A stretch of 64,000 nt of DNA from Labrys miyagiensis (GCF_030160835.1 NZ_BSPC01000023.1:1-64000); one strand, 5' to 3'; numbered from the stretch's first letter, positions 42,287 through 52,474 are shown. Notes: generated from the sequence alone by a model not told the origin. A program made the numbers and translations.

Positions 42287-43198
42287 ATGCGAATTCTCGT
42301 TACGGGCGGTACCGGATTTGTCGGTCGATGGGCGGTGTCCGCTCTCAAGGAGGCCGGCCACGAAGTCGTTGTTTGCGCCCGGCGCGAGAGCGCCATTCCG
42401 GGCTGCCGCACGATCGAGGCGGACCTCCTCGACGACCGGGCGGCAGGACGGGTTATGGACTGGTCCCGTCCCGAGATCGTGCTGCATCTGGGCTGGTATG
42501 TCGAACACGGCAAGTTCTGGAACGCCCGGGAAAACCTCGATTGGGTGGCCGCGACAATGCGGCTTGCCACCGCGGCGAAAACCGCAGGTGTGCGAAGGTT
42601 CGTCTGCGCCGGCACCTGCATGGAATATGATCTTGAAGGCGAAAGAGGCCCCCTTCCCGAGACTGCCGCCACCAAGCCGAGCAGCCTCTATGGCGTATCG
42701 AAAGACGCCACCCGCCAGCTTCTCGAGGGTTATTTCGGGCCTCACGAGATCGAATTTGCCTGGGGGCGCCTGTTCTTCATCTTCGGCCCGAACGAGCAGT
42801 CTGACAGGCTGGTTTCTTCTATCGCGATCAGCCTGCTGTCCGGCCGGCCAGCCCTGATGACCTCCGGCGTGCAGGTACGGGACTTCTGCCCTGTTCAGGA
42901 TGCGGGCGAGGCGCTGGCGGCGCTCGCCGTATCCACCGTAACCGGTCCGGTGAACATCGGCTCCGGCCAGGGTATGCGGATAGCCGAGCTTGCCGAGGAA
43001 ATACGCGGTGCGGTCGGGGCCGGCGAACTTCGCTTCGGCGCATTGCCCGATCGAATCAACGAGCCCCGGACCATCCTCGCGAATATAGACAGGCTGCAGT
43101 TGGAGGTGGGCTACGAGCCAAGGCATGCAATGCGCGAGCGTGTCATTGAAACCGTGCAGTGGTGGAGAGATCGGGTCAATAGCCGCACACCGATTTGA
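42287..43198 (+). CDS. NAD-dependent epimerase/dehydratase (nucleotide-sugar type)
   Basis: An extended short-chain dehydrogenase of 303 residues: TGGTGFVG (residues 6-13) for NAD, a Thr/Cys-rich active strand VCAGTCMEYD, and catalytic YGVSK (Tyr135, Lys139). The C-terminal part has RDFCPVQDAGEAL and VNIGSGQGMRI, as in nucleotide-sugar epimerases and reductases. It likely makes a modified NDP-sugar for surface polysaccharide. It is followed 92 bases later by a glycosyltransferase-like gene on the same strand. Confidence 0.88.
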   Translation: MRILVTGGTGFVGRWAVSALKEAGHEVVVCARRESAIPGCRTIEADLLDDRAAGRVMDWSRPEIVLHLGWYVEHGKFWNARENLDWVAATMRLATAAKTAGVRRFVCAGTCMEYDLEGERGPLPETAATKPSSLYGVSKDATRQLLEGYFGPHEIEFAWGRLFFIFGPNEQSDRLVSSIAISLLSGRPALMTSGVQVRDFCPVQDAGEALAALAVSTVTGPVNIGSGQGMRIAELAEEIRGAVGAGELRFGALPDRINEPRTILANIDRLQLEVGYEPRHAMRERVIETVQWWRDRVNSRTPI

Positions 43199-43290
43199 CC
43201 CTCGGAGCCAAAGCCGTCAGTCCCCCGGGTTATGATATTGCATTCGGCATCCACGACAGAAAGCCAACTCTATTTGGAAGCAAGGCCACC

Positions 43291-44199
43291 ATGGCACGTG
43301 TGACTGTTGTATATCTCTGGCGAAAGGTAAACGACCCGAGGTATGCCCACGCATTCTTTCGAAGCATCAGCCAGTTTGCAGCCGGTGAAGACTTCGACTT
43401 CGTGTTCGCGGTGAAAGGATACGGTGCCGGGGAATTGCCCCCTTTCGCCGCGAAGATCGACCATGTGCCGGCATCCACGACCAAGGTGATGCATTTCACG
43501 GATGATCAGACGCCCCTCACGGTATTTCGGGCCGTCTCGAAGGTGTGCGGCACCGAATTCATCCTGAGCTTCAACTCCTGGAGCCGCATCCTGGCGCCAA
43601 ATTGGCTGAAGAGTTACCTTGCGGCGTTCGAAACCGTGCCGGATTGTGGCCTGGTCGGCGCCAGCGGCGGCTATGAGACCGTGTGGGATCAGCCGTTTCC
43701 AAATATCGGGATCCGCTCCAACGCGTTCATGATCCGGACCGATCTGTTCAATTCGCTCGAGCCAGGAAACCTGGCGACAGTCGCTGGCGACCACCTCCTG
43801 GAAGCCGGGCCCAACGGAATGACCAAACAGATCATGGCGCGGGGCCTCCAGCCTGTCATCGCCGATCGCTTCGGCAACGCCTGGCAGGCGAAAGATTGGC
43901 CGCGCAGCCGCACCTTTCGCCTTGGGGAACAGGAAGGCCTTCTCATAGCGGACAATCGCACCAACCAGTATGCCTGTGGCAGCCGCCGCAAGCGCGGCCG
44001 CCTCGTTGCCCGCTGCTGGGGCCCCGGCGCCAAGGCCAAGCCAGGCTCCATGGCACGCAAGTTCCTGGAATGGCTGTGGTGGAATTATCCGCGCGGTCCC
44101 ATCGACATCTATCCTGATGCCATGGCCAAGTTTGGTGAGATCCTTGCCAAGCTAACCGGGCGTCCGCCCAAGCCCCGGTCCACCGTCTTCCCAAACTAG
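43291..44199 (+). CDS. Glycosyltransferase-like protein of unknown specificity
   Basis: A 302-residue protein starting MARVTVVYLWRKVNDPRYA. The middle has FILSFNSWSRILAPNWLKSYLAAFETVPDCGLVGASGGYE, which resembles the donor/acceptor core of GT-A-type glycosyltransferases (a description of a described body part followed by an inserted acidic segment), and FMIRTDLFNSLEPGN. It is not close to a family I can name. I use the ATG at 43291 with an AGCAAGG site, though the frame opens at 43195. Context: polysaccharide genes. Confidence 0.6.
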   Translation: MARVTVVYLWRKVNDPRYAHAFFRSISQFAAGEDFDFVFAVKGYGAGELPPFAAKIDHVPASTTKVMHFTDDQTPLTVFRAVSKVCGTEFILSFNSWSRILAPNWLKSYLAAFETVPDCGLVGASGGYETVWDQPFPNIGIRSNAFMIRTDLFNSLEPGNLATVAGDHLLEAGPNGMTKQIMARGLQPVIADRFGNAWQAKDWPRSRTFRLGEQEGLLIADNRTNQYACGSRRKRGRLVARCWGPGAKAKPGSMARKFLEWLWWNYPRGPIDIYPDAMAKFGEILAKLTGRPPKPRSTVFPN

Positions 44200-44479
44200 A
44201 GCGTTCTACCTTCAAATCGAATCACCAAGAATCGCAAAATGCTTTTGATACCAGCAAGTTAATTTCGAAATTCGCTCCTACCTGAACGCTTTTTGCTCCA
44301 GCGGGTATTGGCTAGAGCAGAGGCGCTACTCGCGACGCTAGCTAGATGGCGCTCAGGCTTCTGCCAAAGGTCTCCGCCGAGACGCGTGTGCTTGGGTTCG
44401 AAAGGGCCCATGAATCGCGAAGGGGCACGAAAGTGTTGCCGCCATGGCATCGGCGACGCATCGAACGTGCATTTCTCCG

Positions 44480-45268
44480 CTACGCCGCACCCATGATCAT
44501 CGCGACGAGTTCACGCTGCACGCCCTCTCGAACATCCATCTGGCCTACATCGCGGCCACGTCGCATGACCACCGCACGATCGGCCACGCGGACGACATGA
44601 TCCATGTTGTGGCTGACGATGATGACGGACAGACCTCGCTTTGGCAGTGCTCGAACCATTTCAAGGATTTCGTCCGATTCGCGCACGCCCAGTGCGGCCG
44701 TCGGCTCGTCGAGAATGATTACACGCCGAGCGAACGCCACGGCGCGAGCTACTGCAACAGCCTGACGTTGGCCACCCGACATCAAACCGATTTCATGATC
44801 AGGCGCGACATGGCCGACACTTAGCTCCCCAGCGTGCTGGGTCCAACTGGCCCGCTCGCCGCGGGTAGAGATGAAGCCGAGCGGACCCATCCATCGCGGC
44901 CAGGTCGTTTCGCGCCCGATCAGGAAATTATCGGAGACCGTCAAATTGTCGAAGACAGCCAAATCCTGAAAAACGGTTTCAATGCCGGCCGAACGCGCGT
45001 CTGCCGGCGAACGCAACTTCAGCGGCTTGCCGTCGAGGACAATATCGCCCGAGTCGATCTGCACGATCCCCGTAATTGACTTGATCAGCGTCGACTTTCC
45101 AGCGCCGTTGTCGCCTAACAAGGCGAGCACCTCGCCTTTGTGAAGGTCGAGTGAAGCGCCGGCGAGTGCTGTCACGAAGCCATAGGACTTTCGCGCGTCG
45201 CGCACCGACAAAACGACGTCGCCGGTCCGTTCCGAGCCGTATGTTTCGAGAGAGGCGGTCGCGATCAT
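44480..45268 (-). CDS. CUT2 sugar ABC transporter ATP-binding protein (single cassette, FrcA type)
   Basis: A 262-residue ATPase with one cassette: Walker [17 protein letters not shown], the signature LMSGGQRQAVAVARAVA and Walker B VIILDEPTAALGV, then the H-loop VSHNMDHV. Single-cassette ATPases occur in fructose-type (FrcA) members of CUT2, where two copies pair. It overlaps the end of the permease gene upstream (ATGA). It is last in its operon. GC is lower than in neighbouring housekeeping genes. Confidence 0.87.
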   Translation of the reverse strand: MIATASLETYGSERTGDVVLSVRDARKSYGFVTALAGASLDLHKGEVLALLGDNGAGKSTLIKSITGIVQIDSGDIVLDGKPLKLRSPADARSAGIETVFQDLAVFDNLTVSDNFLIGRETTWPRWMGPLGFISTRGERASWTQHAGELSVGHVAPDHEIGLMSGGQRQAVAVARAVAFARRVIILDEPTAALGVRESDEILEMVRALPKRGLSVIIVSHNMDHVVRVADRAVVMRRGRDVGQMDVREGVQRELVAMIMGAA

Positions 45269-46302
45269 GTGTTGGCCTGCCTTGCGCGCAAGACGCGGAT
45301 TTTGGTTTCGACCTTCTTGCGAACGACATCGAGCTCGAGCGCGACGAGAATGCCGATCCCGATGGCCACCGAGGACCAGAATGGCGAGACATCGAGCTGC
45401 TGCAGGCCACCCCGGATGACCGCGATGATGAGCGCCCCAAAGATCACATTGGCTATGTTGCCACGCCCACCGAACAGACTGGCACCACCTACGACGACTG
45501 CGGTGATGGCATCGAGTTCGTATCCCGCACCCGATAAAGGCGAGGCCGAGCCGGTGCGCCCGTGATAGAGCATGCCGGCCACGCCGGCCATCACCCCGCA
45601 CAAGGCGTACGCGCTCATGATAAGTCGATCACGCGGCAAGCCGACCCATTGCGCAACGTCCGGATTGCCGCCCACCGCGTAGAGCCAACGTCCCCACTGC
45701 GTTCGTCGCAGCAGCAACCAGAACAGGCCACACAGCAAGATAACCAGGAAGGCATTTGCCGGAATGCCGAGTATCTTCCCATTCGCCAGCCAGTGCACAG
45801 CGGGAGAGACGCCGACCAGGGTGTTGCCTCCGCTGATCAACAACGCGACACCGGCAGCAATACCGAGCATCGCCACGGTGACGACCAGCGGCTGAGGGAT
45901 GCCACCCTTTACGATCAGAAGGCCATTCAACAGGCCGACCGCGAGTCCAACCAAAGGATAGAGCGGCAGTTGGGCCAATGAGCTGGGTGCGTCGACGCCT
46001 GTCAACGTCGCGACGACCACGACACTTAACGCCAAGGTGCTGCCCACCGAGACGTCGACGCCGCGCACAAGTATGACAAGAAACTGGCCTAGTCCCAGCG
46101 CGCAGACGATTGCGCTTTGCGCCATGAGATTCTGTAAATTGTGAACGGTCAGGAAGTTCGGCGCGATGGCGCCAAATATCGCCACCAGAGCCACCAGGAT
46201 TACAATGGGCCCGGATTGAAGGAGCAACATGAAGGCGGCGAGATGATCTCGCCGCTCCTGCTCTTTCGCCCGGCCCTCGGAAGGGGCCGCGGATCCAGTC
46301 AT
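45265..46302 (-). CDS. CUT2 sugar ABC transporter permease (FrcC type)
   Basis: A 345-residue permease with eight to ten helices: AIVCALGLGQFLVILVRGVDVSVGS, KGGIPQPLVVTVAMLGIAAG, the coupling loop RRTQWGRWLYAVGGNPDVAQWVGL and YELDAITAVVVGGASLFGGRGN. Order in the operon is binding protein, permease, ATPase. The stop overlaps the ATPase start. Substrate likely a hexose or polyol; not evident from sequence. Confidence 0.88.
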   Translation of the reverse strand: MTGSAAPSEGRAKEQERRDHLAAFMLLLQSGPIVILVALVAIFGAIAPNFLTVHNLQNLMAQSAIVCALGLGQFLVILVRGVDVSVGSTLALSVVVVATLTGVDAPSSLAQLPLYPLVGLAVGLLNGLLIVKGGIPQPLVVTVAMLGIAAGVALLISGGNTLVGVSPAVHWLANGKILGIPANAFLVILLCGLFWLLLRRTQWGRWLYAVGGNPDVAQWVGLPRDRLIMSAYALCGVMAGVAGMLYHGRTGSASPLSGAGYELDAITAVVVGGASLFGGRGNIANVIFGALIIAVIRGGLQQLDVSPFWSSVAIGIGILVALELDVVRKKVETKIRVLRARQANT

Positions 46303-46303
46303 C

Positions 46304-47287
46304 TTACTTCACGATCGCGTCTACATTACCGGCGACAACGTCCGAAACAGTCTTCACCATCTGCCCGGCATTCTCAGACGTTTGGACAGGCTGTGCTGGA
46401 ACGACGACCTTCGCAGGCACGCTTTCGCCACGTGCGAGCGCCGCAGTTGTGTCAGTAGCGGTTTTGGCAATAACCTCGAAGGGATACGGCACAGTGAACT
46501 TCCAATTCGCGTCGCCCGCAGCGATGGCCTTCAGTGCGTATTGTTGTCCCCCGATCGAGCCGAGAATAACCTTGCTGTCGGCTGCCTGCAGGGCTTGCGA
46601 CGTACCCTGCGCGGAAACGTCGAAGATGTCGTAGATCGCCACGAGGTTGGGGTGTGCGTTCAACATACCTTCGGCGATCGTGCGCGAATTGTTCGGATCG
46701 CAGCGGGCATCCCCTTCAGCGACGATTTTCAGATTGGTGTCCTTGATCGCATCCTTGAAGGCGTTGATGAAGGCATCAGTGTCGGAGAGGCCGGCGATAC
46801 ACCGGATCGCACCAATTTCTCCGCCTTTCGGCAGCAATTTCACAAACTCCCCCACCACTTCCTTCTCAGCGGCGATTGGATCGTAGTTGACTTGAGCGGT
46901 GAGCTGATCGATTGGCGGCGGGGCACCGTCGAACGAAATAACCTTCACTCCGGCTTTTGTCGCTTCGTTGAGGGCTGCGACCAACTCCTGCGAGGTCGCG
47001 CCGGTGTTCACGGCGATGACCTTATAGCCGTCAGTAGTTGCGTTGTTGATTGCCTGGATGAAGAAATTCACATCACCGCGCGAAGTGCCCGATTTCACAT
47101 CGATCTGGACATCGTTGATGAGCTTGGCGCGGCCGAGAGCGACATTGTATTGCCGCACATACGACTGGTCTCCGAGATAGGAGAACAGCATGAGAGCTTT
47201 TGGCTTGCCGTCTGCAAAGGCGGGGACAGCAGTGGCCGCAAGCAAAACTGCCGCGGCCACGCCGCAGCGGATGGTGCGAAAGCGCAT
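46304..47287 (-). CDS. Sugar ABC transporter substrate-binding protein
   Basis: A 327-residue periplasmic protein with a Sec signal (MRFRTIRCGVAAAVLLAATAVPAFA). The mature part has KPKALMLFSYLGDQSYVRQYN, VIAVNTGATSQELVAALNEA and LVAIYDIFDVSAQGTSQAL, typical of the Peripla_BP_4 group. It is first in the three-gene operon, with GGGAGG upstream of ATG, and diverges from the ROK regulator gene. Confidence 0.87.
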   Translation of the reverse strand: MRFRTIRCGVAAAVLLAATAVPAFADGKPKALMLFSYLGDQSYVRQYNVALGRAKLINDVQIDVKSGTSRGDVNFFIQAINNATTDGYKVIAVNTGATSQELVAALNEATKAGVKVISFDGAPPPIDQLTAQVNYDPIAAEKEVVGEFVKLLPKGGEIGAIRCIAGLSDTDAFINAFKDAIKDTNLKIVAEGDARCDPNNSRTIAEGMLNAHPNLVAIYDIFDVSAQGTSQALQAADSKVILGSIGGQQYALKAIAAGDANWKFTVPYPFEVIAKTATDTTAALARGESVPAKVVVPAQPVQTSENAGQMVKTVSDVVAGNVDAIVK

Positions 47288-47470
47288 CACAGTTTTCCTC
47301 CCGGTTGGCAAGCGGCGGCTTCTTTTCACGGCACCGGCATGCTGAGGGAACATGGCGTCGAAGGGATATTATGTCAATCTCTTTTCGTTATGGGGTCGAC
47401 TTATGTATTTTTTTTATCATAATGCGTTGTGTTGAGCAGCTAGTTGATTTAGTCGGGCAATTGTCGTTCG

Positions 47471-48712
47471 GTGGCACTCGTTGATGGATTTGCTGTGACC
47501 CCTAAAATTCGCCGTCCTCGGCTGCCGTCCGCGGGAGCGCTTGAACTGCTGCCTCGGATTGTTTCCGCCAGGCAACCAATATCACGCGGCGGACTGATGG
47601 AATCGGCCGGACTCAGCCGAGTTACGATTGGTCAGCGCTTGGGCGAGTTGTTCGAGGCATCGATTATTCGCGAAGGTGATGGCACGTTGTCGTCCGGAGG
47701 GCGGCCTAAACGTCAGATCGAGTTAAACAACGAAGCCGGACTCATCGCGGCGGCGGATGTTGGTGAAACCCATCTGCATGTGGGGATCGCGGATCTCGCT
47801 GCGAACGTTCTGGCCGACAAGACAATCGCTTTCGATCTCACGCAATCGCCCGAGTCGACGCTGTCCGAGATTGCCGAGGCGGTCGATAGTCTGCTTGCGT
47901 CAAACGGCCGGCGCGTGCGTGAGTTGATCGGTATGGGTCTATCCCTGCCGGCTCCGGTAAATTTTCTGGAAGGGACTGTTGTCGGCCCGTCGGTTATGGC
48001 GGGATGGGATGATTTCGATATTCGGAGCTTCCTTTCCAGCAGAATTTCAGTACCGGTTACCGTTGACAACGACGTGAACATTTTGGCGCTCGCCGAATCA
48101 GCATGCCGCAAAGATCGTTCCGCACAGATAGCGTTTGTAAAAGTTGGTACGGGTATCGGGTGTGGCATAATTGCGGACAACCGTTTGTTTCGTGGTGCCA
48201 GTGGCGCGGCTGGCGATATTGGACACATTCAGGTCTCGAGCAATGCTGTGCATTTATGCAGATGCGGCAAGCTGGGATGTGTTGAAGCTTACGCAAGCGG
48301 TTGGGCTCTTGCGCGCGACCTCCGAGACAATGGCTTCGACGCTCATACAGCACGCGACGTCGTTGCCTTGGCGCGGAGCAATGTACCGATAGCAATTCAG
48401 CTCGTCCGACAAGCCGGAAGAGTTGTGGGTGAAGTCGTCGCGGACCTGGTCAGCATTCTCAATCCAGATCACATCATCATCGGCGGCATGCTGTCGGAGA
48501 CGGGACATCACTTGCTGGCGGGGGTCAAGGAGATGGTCTATCAGCGCTGTCTGCCCCTTGCGACGCGCAACCTTTCGATCACGCTCGCGGGGCATCGGCC
48601 GCTCGCCGGAGTTGAGGGTGCGGCACTCCTGGTCCGCTCGGAAGCCTTCTCGAACGAAAGTGCAAACGCCACGGTGAATAGAATTTTCGACAACCTTCAT
48701 CCACGAATATGA
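47471..48712 (+). CDS. ROK family transcriptional regulator
   Basis: A 413-residue protein with an N-terminal helix-turn-helix (RGGLMESAGLSRVTIGQRLGELFEASII) and a ROK sugar-kinase-like domain: GMGLSLPAPV, VGTGIGCGIIADNRLFRGASGAAGDIGHI and the zinc site CRCGKLGCVE. NagC/XylR-like repressors bind a sugar or its phosphate in the ROK domain. It is divergent from the ABC operon at 44.5-47.3 kb and is its probable regulator. GTG start at 47471. A TTATG/CATAA inverted pair (47399-47423 region) is a possible site. Confidence 0.88.
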   Translation: MALVDGFAVTPKIRRPRLPSAGALELLPRIVSARQPISRGGLMESAGLSRVTIGQRLGELFEASIIREGDGTLSSGGRPKRQIELNNEAGLIAAADVGETHLHVGIADLAANVLADKTIAFDLTQSPESTLSEIAEAVDSLLASNGRRVRELIGMGLSLPAPVNFLEGTVVGPSVMAGWDDFDIRSFLSSRISVPVTVDNDVNILALAESACRKDRSAQIAFVKVGTGIGCGIIADNRLFRGASGAAGDIGHIQVSSNAVHLCRCGKLGCVEAYASGWALARDLRDNGFDAHTARDVVALARSNVPIAIQLVRQAGRVVGEVVADLVSILNPDHIIIGGMLSETGHHLLAGVKEMVYQRCLPLATRNLSITLAGHRPLAGVEGAALLVRSEAFSNESANATVNRIFDNLHPRI

Positions 48713-49039
48713 GCCGTACCCGCCTTATCGCCAAGGTTAAATCTATGCTCGGCAGAGCGTGAGTTGGACCGTCCGAGCTAGGCCGACTGAGCCGGCGAGA
48801 CCGCCTTTCTCCAGAACACCGGCCTTGGATCGAATGTCGGCTTTTCCTGACGATGCCCAAAAGTGGACTGACGGAAATCCGCCAAGGCCGTCCATCCCGA
48901 GAGAACCCACAAGCGCTAGGCAGCTAGGTCGCGTTGAACCCATCAAAAGCTCTGTGCGGAGATACTGGCATCGCACGGCTGGCATCTGCCTGGCAGTCGC
49001 GATATGAGTGACCACCCCACTGAAGGCATTTGAGTCACC
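48713..49039. other. 327-bp intergenic region, no gene seen
   Basis: It lies between the ROK gene and the aminotransferase, both rightward. No strong terminator or repeat found. Short frames look like non-coding sequence. Confidence 0.5.
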
Positions 49040-50182
49040 GTGATCATTGCGCCTGAACGCATCCCTGTCGCCGGCCCCTCCATCACAGATCGCGAGCCGG
49101 AGCTCGCCGCCGAAGCCGCGCGCACCGCGTGGTATGGCAACCACTATGCCTACAATGCCCGCTTCGAGAAGATGATGGCCGAATATGTCGGCGTTCGGCA
49201 TGCCGTCGGCGTGCCGCACGCGACGGCCGCCTTGCACGTCATCTTCGCGGCCCTCGGCATCGGCCCGGGCGACGAGGTCATCGTGCCGGATGTGACCTGG
49301 ATCGCCTCGGTCGCGCCGGTCGTCTATGTCGGTGCTGAACCCGTCCTGGTCGACATCCTGCCGGATACCTGGTGCATCGACCCGGCGGCGGTCGAGGCGG
49401 CCATCGGACCGAAGACCAAGGCAATCCTCGGCGTCGACCTCTACGGCTCCATGTGCGACTGGGACGCCCTGCAGGCGATTGCGGACAAGCACGGCCTCCA
49501 TCTCATCGAGGATGCGGCCGAAGCCCTCGGCTCGAGTTATAATGGCCGCCGCGCCGGCTCCTTCGGGCGCGCCGCCGCCTTCAGCTTCCATGGCTCGAAG
49601 ACGGTCGCGACAGGCGAAGGCGGCATGTTCGTCACCGATGACGCGGATCTGGCCAAGCGCATGCTTTTCCTGCGCGATCACGGCCGCAATCCGGGCGACC
49701 GCTTCTTCCTCAACCACGAGGTTGCCTTCAAATATCGCATGAACGCCGTGACGGCCGCCCTGGGCATCGCCCAGATGGAGCGCATCGACGAGTTGATCAC
49801 GCATAAGAGGGCGATCTTCCGCTGGTACCAGGAACGCCTCGGCAATCTGAACGGCATCACCCTCAATGCCGAGCCGGCGGGCGTGGTCAACTCCTATTGG
49901 ATGGTGACTTCGGTTTTCGATCCGGCGCTGGGCTACGACAAATTCGAGCTGATGGCGGCTTTCGACAAGCGCAACATCGATACAAGGCCTTTCTTCTCGC
50001 CCCTGTCTTCCCTACCGGCCTTCGATGACCGCCCCAATGCCAAGCGGCTAGTGAAGCCGGATGATCGTGGGCAAGCCATCGCCAAACATTCGATCAACCT
50101 GCCTTCCGGCTACAACATGACCGAGGAGAAGGTCGACATTGTGTGCCGGGCCATGCGCGAGATTCTGTCAGTACCGCGGTGA
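49040..50182 (+). CDS. DegT/DnrJ/EryC1 family PLP-dependent sugar aminotransferase
   Basis: A 380-residue nucleotide-sugar aminotransferase, perosamine-synthetase-like. Features: GVPHATAALHVIFAALGIGPGDEVIVPDVTW, the Asp-containing DLYGSMCDWDAL and LIEDAAEALGSSY, and the PLP lysine in SFHGSKT (Lys187). It makes an amino-dideoxy sugar from a keto-sugar nucleotide. It starts at GTG. Its stop overlaps the ATG of the acyltransferase gene (50182), which fits stepwise amination then N-acetylation of one sugar. Confidence 0.9.
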   Translation: MIIAPERIPVAGPSITDREPELAAEAARTAWYGNHYAYNARFEKMMAEYVGVRHAVGVPHATAALHVIFAALGIGPGDEVIVPDVTWIASVAPVVYVGAEPVLVDILPDTWCIDPAAVEAAIGPKTKAILGVDLYGSMCDWDALQAIADKHGLHLIEDAAEALGSSYNGRRAGSFGRAAAFSFHGSKTVATGEGGMFVTDDADLAKRMLFLRDHGRNPGDRFFLNHEVAFKYRMNAVTAALGIAQMERIDELITHKRAIFRWYQERLGNLNGITLNAEPAGVVNSYWMVTSVFDPALGYDKFELMAAFDKRNIDTRPFFSPLSSLPAFDDRPNAKRLVKPDDRGQAIAKHSINLPSGYNMTEEKVDIVCRAMREILSVPR

Positions 50183-50844
50183 TGACCGATGCAAGCCGCC
50201 CTTTGGTGATCTGGGGAGGCACCGGCCATGCCAGGGTGTTGCGCGAACTCGCGCAGACTCTGGGGGCGAGCGTCGCTGTCGTCGTCGATAGCCGCAGCGT
50301 GCCGGCTCCGTTTTCAGGCGTCTCCATCGTGCAGGGGCTGGACGGTTTGAGGGCATGGCTCGCCGGGCAGCCCCATTCGCTGGATGCCTATGATTTTGCC
50401 ATTGCCGTGGGTGGGGGCTTCGGCCGCGATCGCCTGATGCTCGCCTCTCAGTTGAAGGATCTCGGCCTGGTGCCGCGCACACTCGTCCACCCGACCGCAA
50501 ACGTGGCCGTCGACGCCAGCCTGCAGGAGGGTTGCCAGATCTTGATGGGAAGCGCGATATCGGCCTGCGCGACCATAGGTCGATTCACGATCATCAACAC
50601 CAAGGCAAGTGTCGATCACGACTGCAGGATCGGAGATGGTGTGCATGTCGCCCCCGGAGCCACGCTGTGCGGAGAAATCCAGGTGGGCGATGGCGCCTTT
50701 GTCGCGGCGGGCGCAACCATCTTGCCGAGACTGCGCATTGGAGCCGATGCGGTAGTTGGAGCAGGTGCCCTCGTCACCCGGGACGTACCCGCCGGAGCCA
50801 CGGTCATGGGCTGCCCTGCGCGGGTCATCTCACCTCTCTCCTGA
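50182..50844 (+). CDS. NeuD/PglD-type sugar N-acetyltransferase
   Basis: A 220-residue two-part protein: an N-terminal Rossmann-like half (VIWGGTGHARVLRELAQ, AIAVGGGFGRDRL) and a C-terminal left-handed beta-helix of hexapeptide repeats (ATIGRFTIINTKASVDHDCRIGDGVHVAPGATLCGEI). PglD-type enzymes acetylate an amino group made by the DegT partner. It shares one base with the aminotransferase stop. The proton-relay His of PglD is probably His165 in VDHDC, an estimate. Confidence 0.87.
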   Translation: MTDASRPLVIWGGTGHARVLRELAQTLGASVAVVVDSRSVPAPFSGVSIVQGLDGLRAWLAGQPHSLDAYDFAIAVGGGFGRDRLMLASQLKDLGLVPRTLVHPTANVAVDASLQEGCQILMGSAISACATIGRFTIINTKASVDHDCRIGDGVHVAPGATLCGEIQVGDGAFVAAGATILPRLRIGADAVVGAGALVTRDVPAGATVMGCPARVISPLS

Positions 50845-50889
50845 AGGCACTCCCCCACTCGTTGAAACTGCAGGAAGGCTGGTGCTGAT

Positions 50890-51624
50890 TTGTCCAAGGA
50901 AACGAACCCGGAAAGCTCCCGCCAGGTCCTTCTGGATTACCCGCCGGATAATATCATACTGCGCTCGGGCTTCGATCGCTGGCTCAGCCAGGCAAGGCTG
51001 CCGCGCTCCTTGCTTAACTCAATACGCAAATACTCCCGAAGCAAATACGCTGCCCGGGACGATCTCATGCGTGCGACCGTGGAGAAACGCTTTGGCATCC
51101 CGGTTGGCAAGTACAGTTATGGTTATAAACAGTTCTGTTACAAGAATTCACCTGTGGTAGAGATCGGGGGTTTCTGCTCGTTCGGCCCCAATATCGGGGT
51201 GTCTATGGGCAATCATCCCCTTCACCTCGTCTCGACCAGCCCGGTCTTTTACCTGGACAAATGGGGTATCGTGACCCGTACGCGCGATGAAGTCCGGCCC
51301 GTGGATGGCCCAATCCGCATTGGCCATGATGTTTGGATCGGCCTCGATGTGACTTTGTTGACCGGCGTCACCATCGGACATGGGGCGGTCATCGCCGCCG
51401 GCGCCGTGGTGACGAAGGACGTGCCGCCCTATGCCGTGGTCGGGGGAGTGCCGGCCAAGCTGATCCGCTACCGCTTCGACGAGCCGACAATCGAACGCCT
51501 TCTGGCCAGCAAATGGTGGACCTGGCCGGACGATCAGCTCCGGACCGAAGCCGAGGCCTTCCTCAATCCTGCCAGTTTCAATTCGGCCAGTTTCAATTCT
51601 GGGTCGTCGGAACCGGCCGCTTGA
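50890..51624 (+). CDS. CatB-related O-acetyltransferase (hexapeptide family)
   Basis: A 244-residue LbH acyltransferase: [78 protein letters not shown]. The catalytic His is in the NHPLH block. It likely modifies surface polysaccharide. TTG start at 50890. The C-terminal tail has a tandem SASFNS-like duplication ([13 protein letters not shown]) and overlaps by 32 bases with the convergent glycosyltransferase gene. Confidence 0.85.
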   Translation: MSKETNPESSRQVLLDYPPDNIILRSGFDRWLSQARLPRSLLNSIRKYSRSKYAARDDLMRATVEKRFGIPVGKYSYGYKQFCYKNSPVVEIGGFCSFGPNIGVSMGNHPLHLVSTSPVFYLDKWGIVTRTRDEVRPVDGPIRIGHDVWIGLDVTLLTGVTIGHGAVIAAGAVVTKDVPPYAVVGGVPAKLIRYRFDEPTIERLLASKWWTWPDDQLRTEAEAFLNPASFNSASFNSGSSEPAA

Positions 51625-52474
51625 AATGGCCGGCCAGCTCGCGCTTCAGCACGCGGCGCGCCTTGTAGACGCGCTTGCCGGTGTACGGCCATATGGCTGC
51701 GTTCAGGATGAAACGGGTCGTCGCTCCGAAATCACGCTCGGCGAGAAAATCCTGGCAGGATTTGATGAAGGTGGCCCGCATCTTCTTCACATGGTCGAGC
51801 GAAGGCTTCTCCCCCTTCTTGGGCGTATATTCCTTGACGACCAGGCGCTGGACAAAGCGCGTCTCCGGCACCGCCACCACCGCACGGTCGAGCAGAAGGG
51901 GATAGAGCGTCAGATGATCGGAAGCCCAGGCATAAGGGAATTCGGTCCAGACGCGGTGGACCAGCGGGCGCAGGGTCGCCGTGTCCCATAGGCCATAATA
52001 CCAGCCGGCATGGGAGCGGAACATCAATTGCACGATCTCGATCGCCGGCAGTGACCGCGCTGGCAATCGGGGCACCAGGATCTCGGTCTTACGCCCGGCG
52101 CGGCGGACATGCTCGATCGTTCCGGTCGCCAGCTTCGCCCCAGGATTCTGCTTCAGGCCAGCGAGCAGCTTCTCGATGTAGTCCGGCGAGGAGAGATCGT
52201 CATGGGCGCGCCACATGAAATAGGGAGAGGTCGCCTGGTCAAGGGGATCGATGAAATTCTTGATGGCGCCCATATTCTCGGGACGCCTGAGATAACGGAT
52301 GCGCGGATCGCGGGCAGCAAACCCTTCGATGATCTGCTGGGTTCCATCGGTGGAAGCATTGTCGAAGATCAGGATCTCGATGTCCCGGAAGGTCTGGTTG
52401 ACGAGGCAGTCCAGGCTCTCGGCAATGAGATCCGCGCCGTTGTAAACCGGCACTCCAACAGTCACCTCAGCCAT
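51593..52474 (-). CDS. Family 2 glycosyltransferase
   Basis: A 293-residue GT2 enzyme: [48 protein letters not shown] and the DXD-like [15 protein letters not shown]. The acceptor side has [16 protein letters not shown]. It transfers a sugar in polysaccharide synthesis; the donor is unknown. The start MAEVTVGVP matches the family; an 11-residue extension upstream is possible. It converges with the O-acetyltransferase gene. Confidence 0.88.
   Translation of the reverse strand: MAEVTVGVPVYNGADLIAESLDCLVNQTFRDIEILIFDNASTDGTQQIIEGFAARDPRIRYLRRPENMGAIKNFIDPLDQATSPYFMWRAHDDLSSPDYIEKLLAGLKQNPGAKLATGTIEHVRRAGRKTEILVPRLPARSLPAIEIVQLMFRSHAGWYYGLWDTATLRPLVHRVWTEFPYAWASDHLTLYPLLLDRAVVAVPETRFVQRLVVKEYTPKKGEKPSLDHVKKMRATFIKSCQDFLAERDFGATTRFILNAAIWPYTGKRVYKARRVLKRELAGHFKRPVPTTQN

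Noticed and set aside
48743-49804. 353-codon minus-strand frame over the aminotransferase
   Set aside because: Shadow of the DegT-family gene, which has intact PLP motifs on the other strand.
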